Source of the DNA: an uncultured Thermofilaceae archaeon
GTDB lineage: Archaea; Thermoproteota; Thermoprotei; Thermofilales; Thermofilaceae
Assembly (NCBI GenBank): GCA_938036345.1
Contig: CALHPJ010000008.1
Span: forward strand, 1-49,803
Direction of reading: 5' to 3'
DNA: 49,803 bases
In this document: positions 41,746-49,743 of the stretch, one piece after another
Layout of the letters: each line of letters starts with the position of its first letter
How positions within the stretch are numbered: the first letter of the stretch is position 1
Notes under the pieces: model-generated
Seen by the model: the letters and a program-made list of their open reading frames with translations, nothing else
What the model was told of the DNA's origin: nothing
Databases searched by the model: none
Translations under genes and position numbers: made by a program

Positions 41746-42750
41746 GTGGCTTCATCGGTCCTTGTTGAGAACGTCAGCAAGGTTTTCCACACGAGGGAGG
41801 GAGGGCTCCTCTTTAGAGGTAAGAAGAGGGTCGTCGAAGCGCTGAAGAACGTTTCCTTTGAGGTGAGGGAGGGTGAAGTTTTCGGGCTTCTGGGACCTAA
41901 CGGTGCGGGTAAGACGACCACAATCAAAATTTTGAGCACGCTGTTGCTCCCGGATTCCGGAGATGCTTGGGTCAATGGGTACCACGTTGTAAAGGAGGCC
42001 AACAAGGTCCGCGAGAGCATCGGCGTAAGCTTGTACAGCGACAGGGGCTTCTACTGGAAGCTAAGCGGGCGCGAGAATCTAATGTACTTCGCCAGGCTAT
42101 ACCATCTGGAAAGGAGCTACGCTAAGAGCCGTATAGACTACCTGCTTAAGTTACTGGACTTGGAGTCCGACGCCGATCGCTTGGTTGAAGAGTACAGCAC
42201 TGGTATGAAGTCCAAGCTTAACATCGCTAGGGCGTTGCTGCAAGACCCTCCGGTGCTATTCCTTGATGAGCCTACAATCGGTCTCGACCCAACAGCTGCG
42301 CGGAAGGTGCGCGAGGTAATAATGGAGTTGAGGGGGGAGGGGAAAACGGTGCTTCTGACGACCCACAACATGTATGAGGCTGAGCTCCTGTGCGACAGAG
42401 TAGCCATAATCAGCAAAGGGAGGGTCATTGCCATCGGGACTCCTGGTGAGCTAAAATCAAAGGTTTCGGAGCACAAGGTAATCGAAGTAGAGCTTGCAGG
42501 CTTCGACGAGGGTTTGCTGGAAATGGTCAAACAGGGACGGGGGGTTATCGGTGCGGCTGCGCGGATACGGGATCCGGTTTCCGGCTTAGCTGAGCTGAGG
42601 ATCGTCTACGACGGCGACTTCGCATTGAAGGATGTATTGGGAATGCTGCTGTCGAGCCGGGGAAGGCTTATCAGCGTTAAAAGCTTGGAACCTACGCTGG
42701 AGGACGTTTTCGTGACTATGACTGGTGAGCGCCTTGAAGCGCCTAGTTAA
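41746..42750 (+). CDS. ABC-2 exporter ATPase
   Basis: The 334-residue ATPase has Walker A (GPNGAGKTT), an unusual signature YSTGMKSKLN, Walker B (VLFLDEPTIGLD) and the switch His (LTTHNM), with the C-terminal domain of the DrrA/NatA type. GTG at 41746 is preferred; the open frame extends 24 codons upstream with unlikely residues. It overlaps the next permease gene by 26 bases. With the two permeases it forms an exporter of the daunorubicin-resistance type, whose cargo might be a lipid, glycan or peptide. Confidence 0.92.
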   Translation: MASSVLVENVSKVFHTREGGLLFRGKKRVVEALKNVSFEVREGEVFGLLGPNGAGKTTTIKILSTLLLPDSGDAWVNGYHVVKEANKVRESIGVSLYSDRGFYWKLSGRENLMYFARLYHLERSYAKSRIDYLLKLLDLESDADRLVEEYSTGMKSKLNIARALLQDPPVLFLDEPTIGLDPTAARKVREVIMELRGEGKTVLLTTHNMYEAELLCDRVAIISKGRVIAIGTPGELKSKVSEHKVIEVELAGFDEGLLEMVKQGRGVIGAAARIRDPVSGLAELRIVYDGDFALKDVLGMLLSSRGRLISVKSLEPTLEDVFVTMTGERLEAPS

Positions 42751-43573
42751 GTATCCCGTGCTAGCCTCGCTGATAGGGGTAATTATCAAGGAAATGAAGA
42801 TCATGTCCAGGTACATCGGCACACTGGTAATCGTTATTTCACTCCCCTACATGCTTAGCGGCTTCTTCATAGGTGTGGGGTACACGGTAGGCGGAGAGGC
42901 GGCAAATAGGAACTTCTACATGAACACTGGAGTGGAAAGCCCGCTGCTGTACCTGACGCTTGGGGGCACGCTCATGATGGCTAGCATGTTCCTCATCGAA
43001 AATGCCTCCGGGATCATCAGGGAGGAGCAATTGATCGGCACTTTCGAGCTCCACTACCTAACTCCGAACAACACGATACTCCTATGGTTCTTCCACGCAA
43101 TTGCAAGCTCGCTTTTATTCCTCGGGGTCTTCGCTGCCAACGCGTCCCTCGTCATCGCAGTTGCGGGCTCCCTTTTAAACCCCTACGAGTGGTTGCTGGT
43201 GTTTGCGATCGTGCTGCTAGGGATACTGCCGCTGGCGGGCCTCGGGCTCGTAGTGGCCGCGTTAACTGTGCGCTTCAAAGAAGTGTGGGCTGTCGCGAAC
43301 ATTGTAAGCTCGTTTATCGCTATGCTCTCGGGCTTCTACTACCCCCTGGAAGTCTTCCCTAGAGCCGTCCAGCTTATAGCTCAGGTTGTTCCAACCTCGC
43401 ACGCGTCCGAGCTGCTAAAGAAGATCGTTTCGGGAATGCCCGGTCAACCGCCTCTAGCTGAGCGGCTAACGTTGATGGCCGCTTTAGCGCTGGGCTACTT
43501 AGCTTTAGGCAAGGTGTTCTACTCCAGGTGGGAGGATGAGGCAAGGAGGAAAGGTGAATTGTCCAAGTACTAA
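42725..43573 (+). CDS. ABC-2 exporter permease 1
   Basis: The 282-residue membrane protein has six helices and the ABC-2 pattern (ENASGIIREEQLIGTFELHYLTP; VVAALTVRFKEVWAVANIVSSFIAMLSGFYYPLEVFP). GTG start inside the ATPase gene suggests coupled translation. It overlaps the second permease, with which it probably forms a heterodimer. Confidence 0.88.
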   Translation: MSALKRLVKYPVLASLIGVIIKEMKIMSRYIGTLVIVISLPYMLSGFFIGVGYTVGGEAANRNFYMNTGVESPLLYLTLGGTLMMASMFLIENASGIIREEQLIGTFELHYLTPNNTILLWFFHAIASSLLFLGVFAANASLVIAVAGSLLNPYEWLLVFAIVLLGILPLAGLGLVVAALTVRFKEVWAVANIVSSFIAMLSGFYYPLEVFPRAVQLIAQVVPTSHASELLKKIVSGMPGQPPLAERLTLMAALALGYLALGKVFYSRWEDEARRKGELSKY

Positions 43574-44390
43574 GTTCCTACGGGGTTTTAAAGCGGGTCT
43601 CGCAGAGCTGAGAGGAGTTGTGGAGGTGTGGTTCAGGAACTACTTCAGATACCCCGCGTGGATTATAGCTGACGTAGTCACAACCCCGGCTTGGCTCATT
43701 CTGTTCATTGTACCGATACTGATGTTCCTTCCGCGGGAGCAGTGGCAGGATCCCGGGGTTTTGAACACGATGTTCTGGGCGATGGTTCTCTGGGATGTAG
43801 TTAGCTCGGGCATATGGAGCTTCGGGATGGCCATACGGAGGGAGCAGCAGACGGGAACTCTGGAGGCCCTTTTCGTCACCAACGCCAGTAGGGCGATACT
43901 CTTCTCGGGGGGCTTATGCGTTAGGACAGTAACGATGTTCATGGGCATCCTTTACATGTTCGCGTTTTTCACAGCGATTTTCAAGGTAGAACTAATGCTC
44001 TTTAACCCCCTTGGCGTGCTAGCCAGCCTAGTTACCGGCTTAGTAGCCGCCCTAGGTTTCGGCTTAATTTACGGGTCACTTGTGCTTCGCTTCAAGAACA
44101 TCGGCCCCCTAAACAACGTAGTCCAGTTTATACTGCTCGGGATTTGCGGAGTCTTCGTTCCAGTTACATCGCTTCCCAGCCCGCTCCGTCTGATATCGTA
44201 CACGCTGCCTTTCACCTACGTCGCCGACCTGGTTAGGCATTATGCACTGGGAGCGGAGTCGCTGCTGCCGCTAATGCTCGAATGGGCCACGTTACTCACC
44301 CAGACAGCGGCCATGCTCATTTTGGGGTTGTCCATGCTCAAGCAGGTTGAGCACCAGATGAAGTACACGGGCGGTCTAGGAAGCTATTGA
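43554..44390 (+). CDS. ABC-2 exporter permease 2
   Basis: The second permease has about 278 residues and six helices, with AIRREQQTGTLEALFVT and GLIYGSLVLRFKNIGPLNNVVQFILLG, the same landmarks as permease 1. GTG at 43554 is chosen because a strong Shine-Dalgarno sequence (aaggagg) lies six to eight bases before it; an ATG at 43536 in the same frame would place that sequence inside the gene. It ends the operon. Confidence 0.87.
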   Translation: MNCPSTKFLRGFKAGLAELRGVVEVWFRNYFRYPAWIIADVVTTPAWLILFIVPILMFLPREQWQDPGVLNTMFWAMVLWDVVSSGIWSFGMAIRREQQTGTLEALFVTNASRAILFSGGLCVRTVTMFMGILYMFAFFTAIFKVELMLFNPLGVLASLVTGLVAALGFGLIYGSLVLRFKNIGPLNNVVQFILLGICGVFVPVTSLPSPLRLISYTLPFTYVADLVRHYALGAESLLPLMLEWATLLTQTAAMLILGLSMLKQVEHQMKYTGGLGSY

Positions 44391-44502
44391 AAGCGCCAGC
44401 TCCCGCTTCTACGCAGCTTAAGGATACCTGACCCCTTTGGAGCGCCCTACACATATATTCGCTAAATCAGTGCAGCTCTCTATCTGCTGAGCGAGCGTAG
44501 CT

Positions 44503-45192
44503 TTATACAGATGTGTAAATCTCGATTCCAAGCTCTTTAGCCGCATCTACGGCGTCGTCATCCGCGTAAGGCGTGATCATTATAAGCCTAGAGGGGATTT
44601 TACCGGTTTTCCTAATGTAGAACTCACACTTGCTCTTGAACACATAGACGTCAGACCTTTTCACGTGGGATGAAACCTCAATGAGCATGTTCTGCTCATC
44701 GCTGACCGCTACATCGATCTCTACCTCACTCGGTCTCCTGAAGACGTACCCTTCGCTGTCGAATTCCCTCCACCTTTCAACTTTAACGTTAAAGCTTCTC
44801 TCCAGTACCTCCTTCAGCCCCCGTCTAAAAGCGGCCTCGCTCATAATACCCCATCTAGCCCCCAAAGCGGAAATCTGCCTATTGACCAGCTCAAAGCCCT
44901 TAGCCATGTCCTCCCTCAGCTTTGCGAGCTCGCTCCACAGCTTGGCGAGCTCCTGGTCGTGGCGCTCAAAGCCCTTGGCCATGTCCTCCCTGAGCCTTGC
45001 GAGCTCCTGGTCGTGGCGCCTGAACCCCTCGACCATGTCCTCCCTGAGCCTTGCGAGCTCCCGCTGAGCCGCGCTAAGGCCCCGCAGCACCTCCTCAAGC
45101 CCGATAAGCCCCGCTACCGCTAACCTAAACTCCTCATCCTCCTTCAACAACTCCAAAATCCTCCTCTTCAGCAAATTCTTTGGTGCATCCAT
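44503..45192 (-). CDS. DUF3782 protein: coiled coil plus PD-(D/E)XK nuclease-like domain
   Basis: The 229-residue protein has a coiled coil at residues 35-110 built from an 18-residue repeat (LARLREDM..GF.RHDQE), then a nuclease-like domain with Glu and Asp in EVEIDVAV and a following IEVSS strand, a typical PD-(D/E)XK core. The Lys of that motif is replaced by Ser or lies one strand on. DUF3782 genes are common and often multiple in thermophilic archaea; a role in DNA cutting or defence is suspected but not shown. ATG at 45192 lies 27 bases below the box gatataaag (45215-45223). Confidence 0.82.
   Translation of the reverse strand: MDAPKNLLKRRILELLKEDEEFRLAVAGLIGLEEVLRGLSAAQRELARLREDMVEGFRRHDQELARLREDMAKGFERHDQELAKLWSELAKLREDMAKGFELVNRQISALGARWGIMSEAAFRRGLKEVLERSFNVKVERWREFDSEGYVFRRPSEVEIDVAVSDEQNMLIEVSSHVKRSDVYVFKSKCEFYIRKTGKIPSRLIMITPYADDDAVDAAKELGIEIYTSV
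44952..45059 (-). repeat. 54-base tandem repeat inside the DUF3782 gene
   Basis: Two nearly identical 54-base units (starting at 44952 and 45006) encode 18-residue coiled-coil units. A third, more diverged partial unit lies at about 44876-44930. Repeats of this kind can change the coil length by slippage or recombination. Confidence 0.7.
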
Positions 45193-45920
45193 CGATCAAT
45201 TGCTGCCTCACGCCGATATAAAGTTACTTAAACCAAACCTCCACACGCTTGGTTTCAGCTCTTGAGGTCGGGGTATCGAGAGGTTCCCCGGTAGAGGTTA
45301 TGAGGCTTGCACCCAGCCTTTTACAGCAATGAGTGCCAGAACGAACTCACACTAAGTCTTTGAAATCTTTTACCCCGAGTAGCCGTTTTTGCATCCTGGA
45401 AGAGCCCCAGACCTAAGCTCCCGCTACCGCACTTTTCCATTGGGCACAACCACCGCATGTTTTGGTAAACCCTTCGTGGACCTGCCGCTAATCGGGCCGC
45501 TTCATCATATACTGAGCGGATTGCAAGTGCAGGACCCCCGCCGCGCAGAGCACATTAAAACGCCTCGGCTCGGACGGCATATCACGCGGGGAAATTGCGC
45601 AGTTTAGTAGCAGCTAAACTGCGCAAAAGGACGGCAGCGAGAACGATGTCGAGGGTTAGCGCTTACCTGCGCTGGACGCTCTTTCGATTACCTGGGTGGG
45701 TGCTCGACTGCTAGCACTGGATTCACGCCGCCGATGCTCAACCTCTCTAAAGCCTCCTCGAAGTCAGGTGTGGTACCAGGTGTCGAACCTGCAGTCCACG
45801 CTTACCGCACCCCGGGAATCCCGCTTACGCGCTCAACATCCTCCGGCGCCTTCACCGGATACCCTTGCGCGCCAAAAGGCTGCCCGGAACTTTTATAACT
45901 CGACTCACGCCTCCTCGACT
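45193..45920. other. 728-base gap with hairpin and decayed-looking sequence
   Basis: Beyond the DUF3782 promoter there is no convincing gene. A perfect 13-bp hairpin lies at 45595-45626. On the minus strand a frame ending at 45688 (DFEEALERLSIGGVNPVLAVEH) looks protein-like but is broken by a TAA and has no clear start, so it may be a gene remnant. Near 45775-45795 a T-arm-like gcaggttcgacacctgg appears on the minus strand without a complete tRNA around it. The TATA box ttataa (45893-45898) faces the small ORF at 45921. Confidence 0.5.
45595..45626. repeat. perfect 13-bp inverted repeat with 6-base loop
   Basis: TTGCGCAGTTTAG (45595-45607) is followed by tagcag and by its exact reverse complement (45614-45626). 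It is not followed by a T run and is not next to a gene end. It could be a hairpin recognised by an IS200/IS605-type transposase, a regulator site, or part of an RNA. No transposase is visible. Confidence 0.6.
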
Positions 45921-46070
45921 GTGGAGCTGAAGTACGGTAGGTGGATCCTAAGGCCTAGGAGGCCGCCCCTCCGCTGGGGCAGGTGGGTTCTGAGGGGCGC
46001 AAGCTATGGTTGTTTACGTGAGGCTGAAGGTCAGAGGGAGGGGGGAGAGGGAGCTCGTGGCTCTAGTTAA
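45921..46070 (+). CDS. possible 49-residue ORF, antitoxin-like N-terminus
   Basis: GTG at 45921 lies 26 bases below the box ttataa (45893-45898), the standard leaderless spacing here. The product starts VELKYGRWILRPRRPP, which faintly resembles the N-terminus of DUF104-type antitoxins (a short strand, Tyr, Gly, then a Pro after a basic stretch). The second half is low-complexity and overlaps the next gene by 65 bases in another frame, so the true product may be shorter or frame-shifted. Promoter evidence is good, protein evidence weak. Confidence 0.3.
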   Translation: MELKYGRWILRPRRPPLRWGRWVLRGASYGCLREAEGQREGGEGARGSS

Positions 46071-46422
46071 CGGAGGCGCCCACAGCCCGGAACCTGTGCT
46101 CGTTGTTGACGAGATCACCGCGAGAGAGATGGGGTACGTCACGGGCGAGGCCGCGGAAGCTTCAGTGGCGGATGCCCGCAGGAAGGTGTACATCGTGAGA
46201 GATGCGGTCGAGCTAGTGCTGATCGGCGAGGAGGGGGAGGAGCTTTCCCGCCTCAGGGCCCACCTGGTGATACACCCAGGCCTAGAAGAGCCCCTCATAA
46301 CGGATGTCACGATCGATGAACTGGGGATCTCCGTGCTGAGCTTCAGCAAAGGGCTCTGGAGGCACGCAAGCGACCCTCCGGGCAGGGTTAGGGTGAGTGC
46401 AAAACCCCCTTACGCGCTCTAA
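46006..46422 (+). CDS. retropepsin-like (clan AA) protein, probably lacking the catalytic Asp
   Basis: The 138-residue protein matches the pattern I recall for small archaeal retropepsin-like proteins: an N-terminal strand RELVALVNGGA where the catalytic DTG would sit, ITAREMGY soon after, and the end PLITDVTIDELGISVLSFSKGLWR. Here the DTG position reads NGG, so protease activity is doubtful. It starts with ATG at 46006 or GTG at 46018 and follows the tiny ORF at 45921. Such genes sometimes lie next to toxin-antitoxin-like small genes. The family call is tentative. Confidence 0.55.
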   Translation: MVVYVRLKVRGRGERELVALVNGGAHSPEPVLVVDEITAREMGYVTGEAAEASVADARRKVYIVRDAVELVLIGEEGEELSRLRAHLVIHPGLEEPLITDVTIDELGISVLSFSKGLWRHASDPPGRVRVSAKPPYAL

Positions 46423-46611
46423 GCTACCGTTGCGGCCGAGCGCGGAAAAGCCAGGTTTTACCCCTCCGGCCACTCAGAGGTGGCGCACCCACCGCGGGAG
46501 CTGGCGCTGCGCTAGCCAAGGCCCCGAGCCGTCCCGGAGCCATCGCGAACCGCACCCGGTACACCTGGCATACAGGTTAATTTCATATAGCCTCGGAGAG
46601 GGTGCAGTGGC

Positions 46612-48561
46612 GTGAGGACCGAGAGGTCTGGCTGCCTGATTCTGACGGACGGCGTTTTCCGATTCCTGCTGGGGGTGAACTACTGGCCCCGCCTGCTCAA
46701 CATCCGGATGTGGAGGGACTGGGACGAGGGTGCGCTGAGGCGGGACGCGGAGCAGATGAGGGAACTGGGCGTCCGCGCAGCTAGGGTGTTCGTCAAGTGC
46801 GAAGACTTCGCCGACGAGCAGGGGAACCTGCGAGAGGAGGCGGCCGCCAAGCTGGGCAGGTTCCTCGACATACTGTCCGAGAACGGGGTTGCCGCCTTCG
46901 TCACGCTGCTTGTCGGGCACATGAGCGGGAAGAACTGGCCCATCCCGTGGACGAGCTTCGAGCGGCTCTACGAGCCCGAGTCGGTGGAGCGCACGCTGAG
47001 GTTCGCAAGGGGCATCGTCGAGAGGTTTAAGAATCACCCGACGGTCGCGGGCTGGATACTGAGCAACGAGCTCAGCCTCGTGAAGCGGGCGGCGGGCAGG
47101 GGCGAAGCGCTCCAGCTCCTCCGCTCCTTCGCCTGCGCTGTGAGGGCTGCCGACGGGGAGCACGTGCTCAGCTCGGGCGACATCCCCGACAGCTACATGC
47201 AGGAGACCCCGAGCGTCAGCAGCATCGTCGACTACGTGGGCCCCCACCTCTACCTCTACGACACCGACGAGGTGCGCCACGGCTATTCCTACGCCGCTTT
47301 CCTCGAGCTTTTCGCCTGCGCGGGCGAGGTGCCCGTCATCCTCGAGGAGTTTGGGTTCAGCACGCTGCAGTACTCTGAGGAGAGCCACGCCGAGTTTCTC
47401 AACGAGGTCCTCTACACAGCCCTCTCCCACGAGGCCTCCGGCGCGTTCGTCTGGTGCTTCTCTGACTTCCCGCACGAGAGCGACCCGCCCTACGAGTGGA
47501 GGCCCCTGGAGCTTGGCTTCGGCCTCCTCAGGAAGGACGGCACCCCGAAGCCTGCGGCGGCGGTCTTCAAGAGGTTCGCTGGCGAGCTGGAGAAGCTGGA
47601 GGCGCTCGGGCTTCACACGAAGTACAGGCGCGTCGCCCAGGCGGCGGTAGTCGCGCCCTTCTACCTCTTCAGCGACTACGAGTTCGTCTGGTACAAGGCG
47701 GCTCTCGGCTTCTACGCGCTGGCCCAGGTGGTCGGCACCTGCTACGCGATGCTCGCGGCGGCCAGCGTCCCCGCGAAAACGGCCTACGAGCTGGGCGTGG
47801 AGCGGACCTTTGGGTGGGCGAAGCTCCTGGCAATGCCCTCCGCCGCTGTTGCCCTCGCCTCCACGTGGAGGAAACTGCTGGGCTACGTCGAGGGGGGCGG
47901 CACGCTCTATGCATCCTTCATCAGGGGGTTGGGGGGTTTCAGGGCGCTCCACGAGTCCTCAACGCATATGTGGGGGGAGCTGTTCGGAGTTGAGAACACC
48001 CTCGAAGCCGGCAGCGTGGGCAGGAAGCTCGAAGGCAGGGTGACGCTGGCCTTTGAGAGGGACCTGCCGCCGCTGCGGAGGGGGTCGGCGCTCGCGGTAA
48101 GCATCCCCGAGCCTGTGTGGGTCTTCAAGGCAAGGCCTGTCGACGCTGAGGTTCTCGCGGTCGATGAAAGCGGGGAGCCCGTGCTATTCGAGGCGAAGAG
48201 AGGCGGCGGGCGAGCGCTGCTCTCGTTAATCCCCATCGAAGCCGCCCTAGCCAGGTGTGAGCGCGTCGATTGGGGCTTGCGCATGCTCTACGAGGCGTTC
48301 GCCCTTGCTGCCGGCGCGGAAAGGCCTTACATCAGCAGCGACCCCCGCGTCGAGGTGCAGACTTTCGCCTCGGGGAGCGAAGACCTGGTCATCGCTATCA
48401 ACCGGTCACGCCAAGCGCTCGAGGTCGTGCTCACCCCGGCGAGAGCTCCGAAGGAGGTTGAGGTGGTGGCCGGCAACGCCCAGCTCAAGGGCATGGAGAG
48501 GGGTGGGATCGCGCTCTCGATGCCCGGGAAGTCGGCAAGCGTTCTGCACTGCAAGAGGTAG
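46612..48561 (+). CDS. clan GH-A glycoside hydrolase with GH42-like C-terminal domains
   Basis: The 649-residue protein has an N-terminal TIM barrel (about residues 10-330) with acid/base Glu153 (GWILSNE) and nucleophile Glu246 (VILEEFG), the clan GH-A arrangement seen in GH5 and GH42. GVNYWP at the start is typical of beta-galactosidase- or mannanase-related enzymes. Residues 350-560 resemble the trimer-forming flavodoxin-like domain of GH42, and a small beta domain ends the chain. No signal peptide is seen. GTG at 46612 lies 26 bases below the box tcatatag (46582-46589). It may act on beta-galactosides, beta-mannosides or glucans. Confidence 0.85.
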   Translation: MRTERSGCLILTDGVFRFLLGVNYWPRLLNIRMWRDWDEGALRRDAEQMRELGVRAARVFVKCEDFADEQGNLREEAAAKLGRFLDILSENGVAAFVTLLVGHMSGKNWPIPWTSFERLYEPESVERTLRFARGIVERFKNHPTVAGWILSNELSLVKRAAGRGEALQLLRSFACAVRAADGEHVLSSGDIPDSYMQETPSVSSIVDYVGPHLYLYDTDEVRHGYSYAAFLELFACAGEVPVILEEFGFSTLQYSEESHAEFLNEVLYTALSHEASGAFVWCFSDFPHESDPPYEWRPLELGFGLLRKDGTPKPAAAVFKRFAGELEKLEALGLHTKYRRVAQAAVVAPFYLFSDYEFVWYKAALGFYALAQVVGTCYAMLAAASVPAKTAYELGVERTFGWAKLLAMPSAAVALASTWRKLLGYVEGGGTLYASFIRGLGGFRALHESSTHMWGELFGVENTLEAGSVGRKLEGRVTLAFERDLPPLRRGSALAVSIPEPVWVFKARPVDAEVLAVDESGEPVLFEAKRGGGRALLSLIPIEAALARCERVDWGLRMLYEAFALAAGAERPYISSDPRVEVQTFASGSEDLVIAINRSRQALEVVLTPARAPKEVEVVAGNAQLKGMERGGIALSMPGKSASVLHCKR

Positions 48562-48785
48562 CAACCGGGAGACTGGCACTCGCAGCCGGGAGCGTGCTCC
48601 CGGCCGCTGTTTCACACGGGTTGGTAGAGGGCGGCGGCTGCGGCTACGGCTTGCGGCTGAGTGGGACTCCGGGGTAGGGCGGAGGAGCCAAGCGTAGGCG
48701 CTAGCAGCGACGGGGTTCTGGAGGGGGAGGGCGGGAATAACTCGTACTCAAGCTGCTTGCCGAGGCCGGAAAGCGCTCCCGAGGC

Positions 48786-49253
48786 TCAGCGGCTTCCCGA
48801 CCTGGGCCCAGCCCCCCTAGTGGGTTTGACTACCTCCCAGGGTTCAACTCCCCCCTCTACGACGAGGAACATGGGGTGGGGGTCGAGAATCTTCACCCCT
48901 TTCAGTCTGTCGTACCTCTCCGGGTCCCTCCTCTTCAGCTTCTCGAGGAGGTGCAGCGTCTCGTACTCCAGCTGGCCGGTGGTCACCGTTATCGTGGTAT
49001 GCCCCGAGTACGCGCCCAGCTTGCTCCTGTCGAACTTGTAGCCCCTCGCCTCGGCCTCGAGGTAGACCGCCTCGAGGTACTCGTTTATCGCGTCCAGGGG
49101 GGAGGCCGCCCTCCTGAACCTCTCCAGCTGCGGGTGATTCCTGTAGCCCCTCGTCTCCCCGGCGAGAACCTTCCTCGCCAGCAGGGCTTCGCGCCACAGC
49201 GCAACCAAGCCCTTAGCGTCCAAGTACCTGGGGTGGATAGACCAGAGCCTCAC
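48786..49253 (-). CDS. pyrimidine dimer DNA glycosylase (T4 endonuclease V family)
   Basis: The 155-residue protein starts VRLWSIHPRYLDAKGLVALWREALLA and continues GYRNHPQLERF, the hallmark of the Pyr_excise family that cleaves UV-induced pyrimidine dimers. It lacks other domains. GTG at 49253 gives the family N-terminus. A TTG at 49295, 26 bases from the TATA-like box at 49317-49325, would add 14 residues; the mRNA may instead start there and carry a 42-base leader. It is convergent with the glycosidase, with a featureless 220-base gap between. Confidence 0.87.
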   Translation of the reverse strand: MRLWSIHPRYLDAKGLVALWREALLARKVLAGETRGYRNHPQLERFRRAASPLDAINEYLEAVYLEAEARGYKFDRSKLGAYSGHTTITVTTGQLEYETLHLLEKLKRRDPERYDRLKGVKILDPHPMFLVVEGGVEPWEVVKPTRGAGPRSGSR

Positions 49254-49743
49254 GCGCGCACACCCCCCGCCAAACCTCTGAGCCTCGCATCCCAAACCGA
49301 GGAGCTGATCGCCCCCACTTTATAGAGCTTACCCTTGCGCCACTCGAAGGGGTTGGGCAGCTGGAGCCCATCCGGTGGGCACGAGCCGGGAGCGCGGGCG
49401 CCTGAGGCAGTTCGGGCAAGTTCGCCCGCGCAACCCTCTCTCTCTCTTCGAGAGCGCAAGACCGGTGTAGCGAGGAAGAGCGCGGCTGGAGTTTCGGAGT
49501 CCGAGTTCCCAAGATCTGCTCAAATCTTCCCAGCCGCAGCCGTTTCGGCTCCCGCGGTTGGAACGAGGGGCAGTGCGCCAGGTATAGCGCACAGCGGAGA
49601 TCGCCGGCCAGGGGAGTTCTCGAGGAGGGCGTCCGAGGTGCCCTAGGTAGCGGGGTGGGGCGAGCCTCGCGAGTAAAGCTCGCTGAGAGGGCCTCGGCTG
49701 GACTGCGGGACGCTTATCGATCCGAAACGGCCGGCTAGCGGGG
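49254..49743. other. 490-base gap without convincing gene
   Basis: The gap holds the minus-strand TATA-like box ctataaagt (49317-49325) for the DNA glycosylase. It also holds a possible hairpin of nine base pairs (49392-49400 with 49423-49431, loop of 22). Open frames on both strands here are short, proline- and serine-rich and look like chance. Confidence 0.5.

Noticed and set aside
45389-45607. 72-codon ORF in the gap right of the DUF3782 gene
   Set aside because: No motif, no promoter at the usual distance, and it runs into the perfect hairpin at 45595.
45775-45795. tRNA gene on the minus strand suggested by a T-arm-like gcaggttcgacacctgg
   Set aside because: One of five stem pairs fails and no matching acceptor or D-arm is found upstream; at most it is a fragment or a chance match.
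45688-45855. Minus-strand gene with the protein-like stretch DFEEALERLSIGGVNPVLAVEH
   Set aside because: An in-frame TAA interrupts it after 17 codons and no promoter fits its start; noted as a possible remnant only.
46474-47952. Minus-strand open frame of 492 codons opposite the clan GH-A glycosidase
   Set aside because: The plus strand has clear catalytic motifs, a TATA box at the right distance and family-like domains; the minus frame has no recognisable sequence and is a GC-driven shadow.
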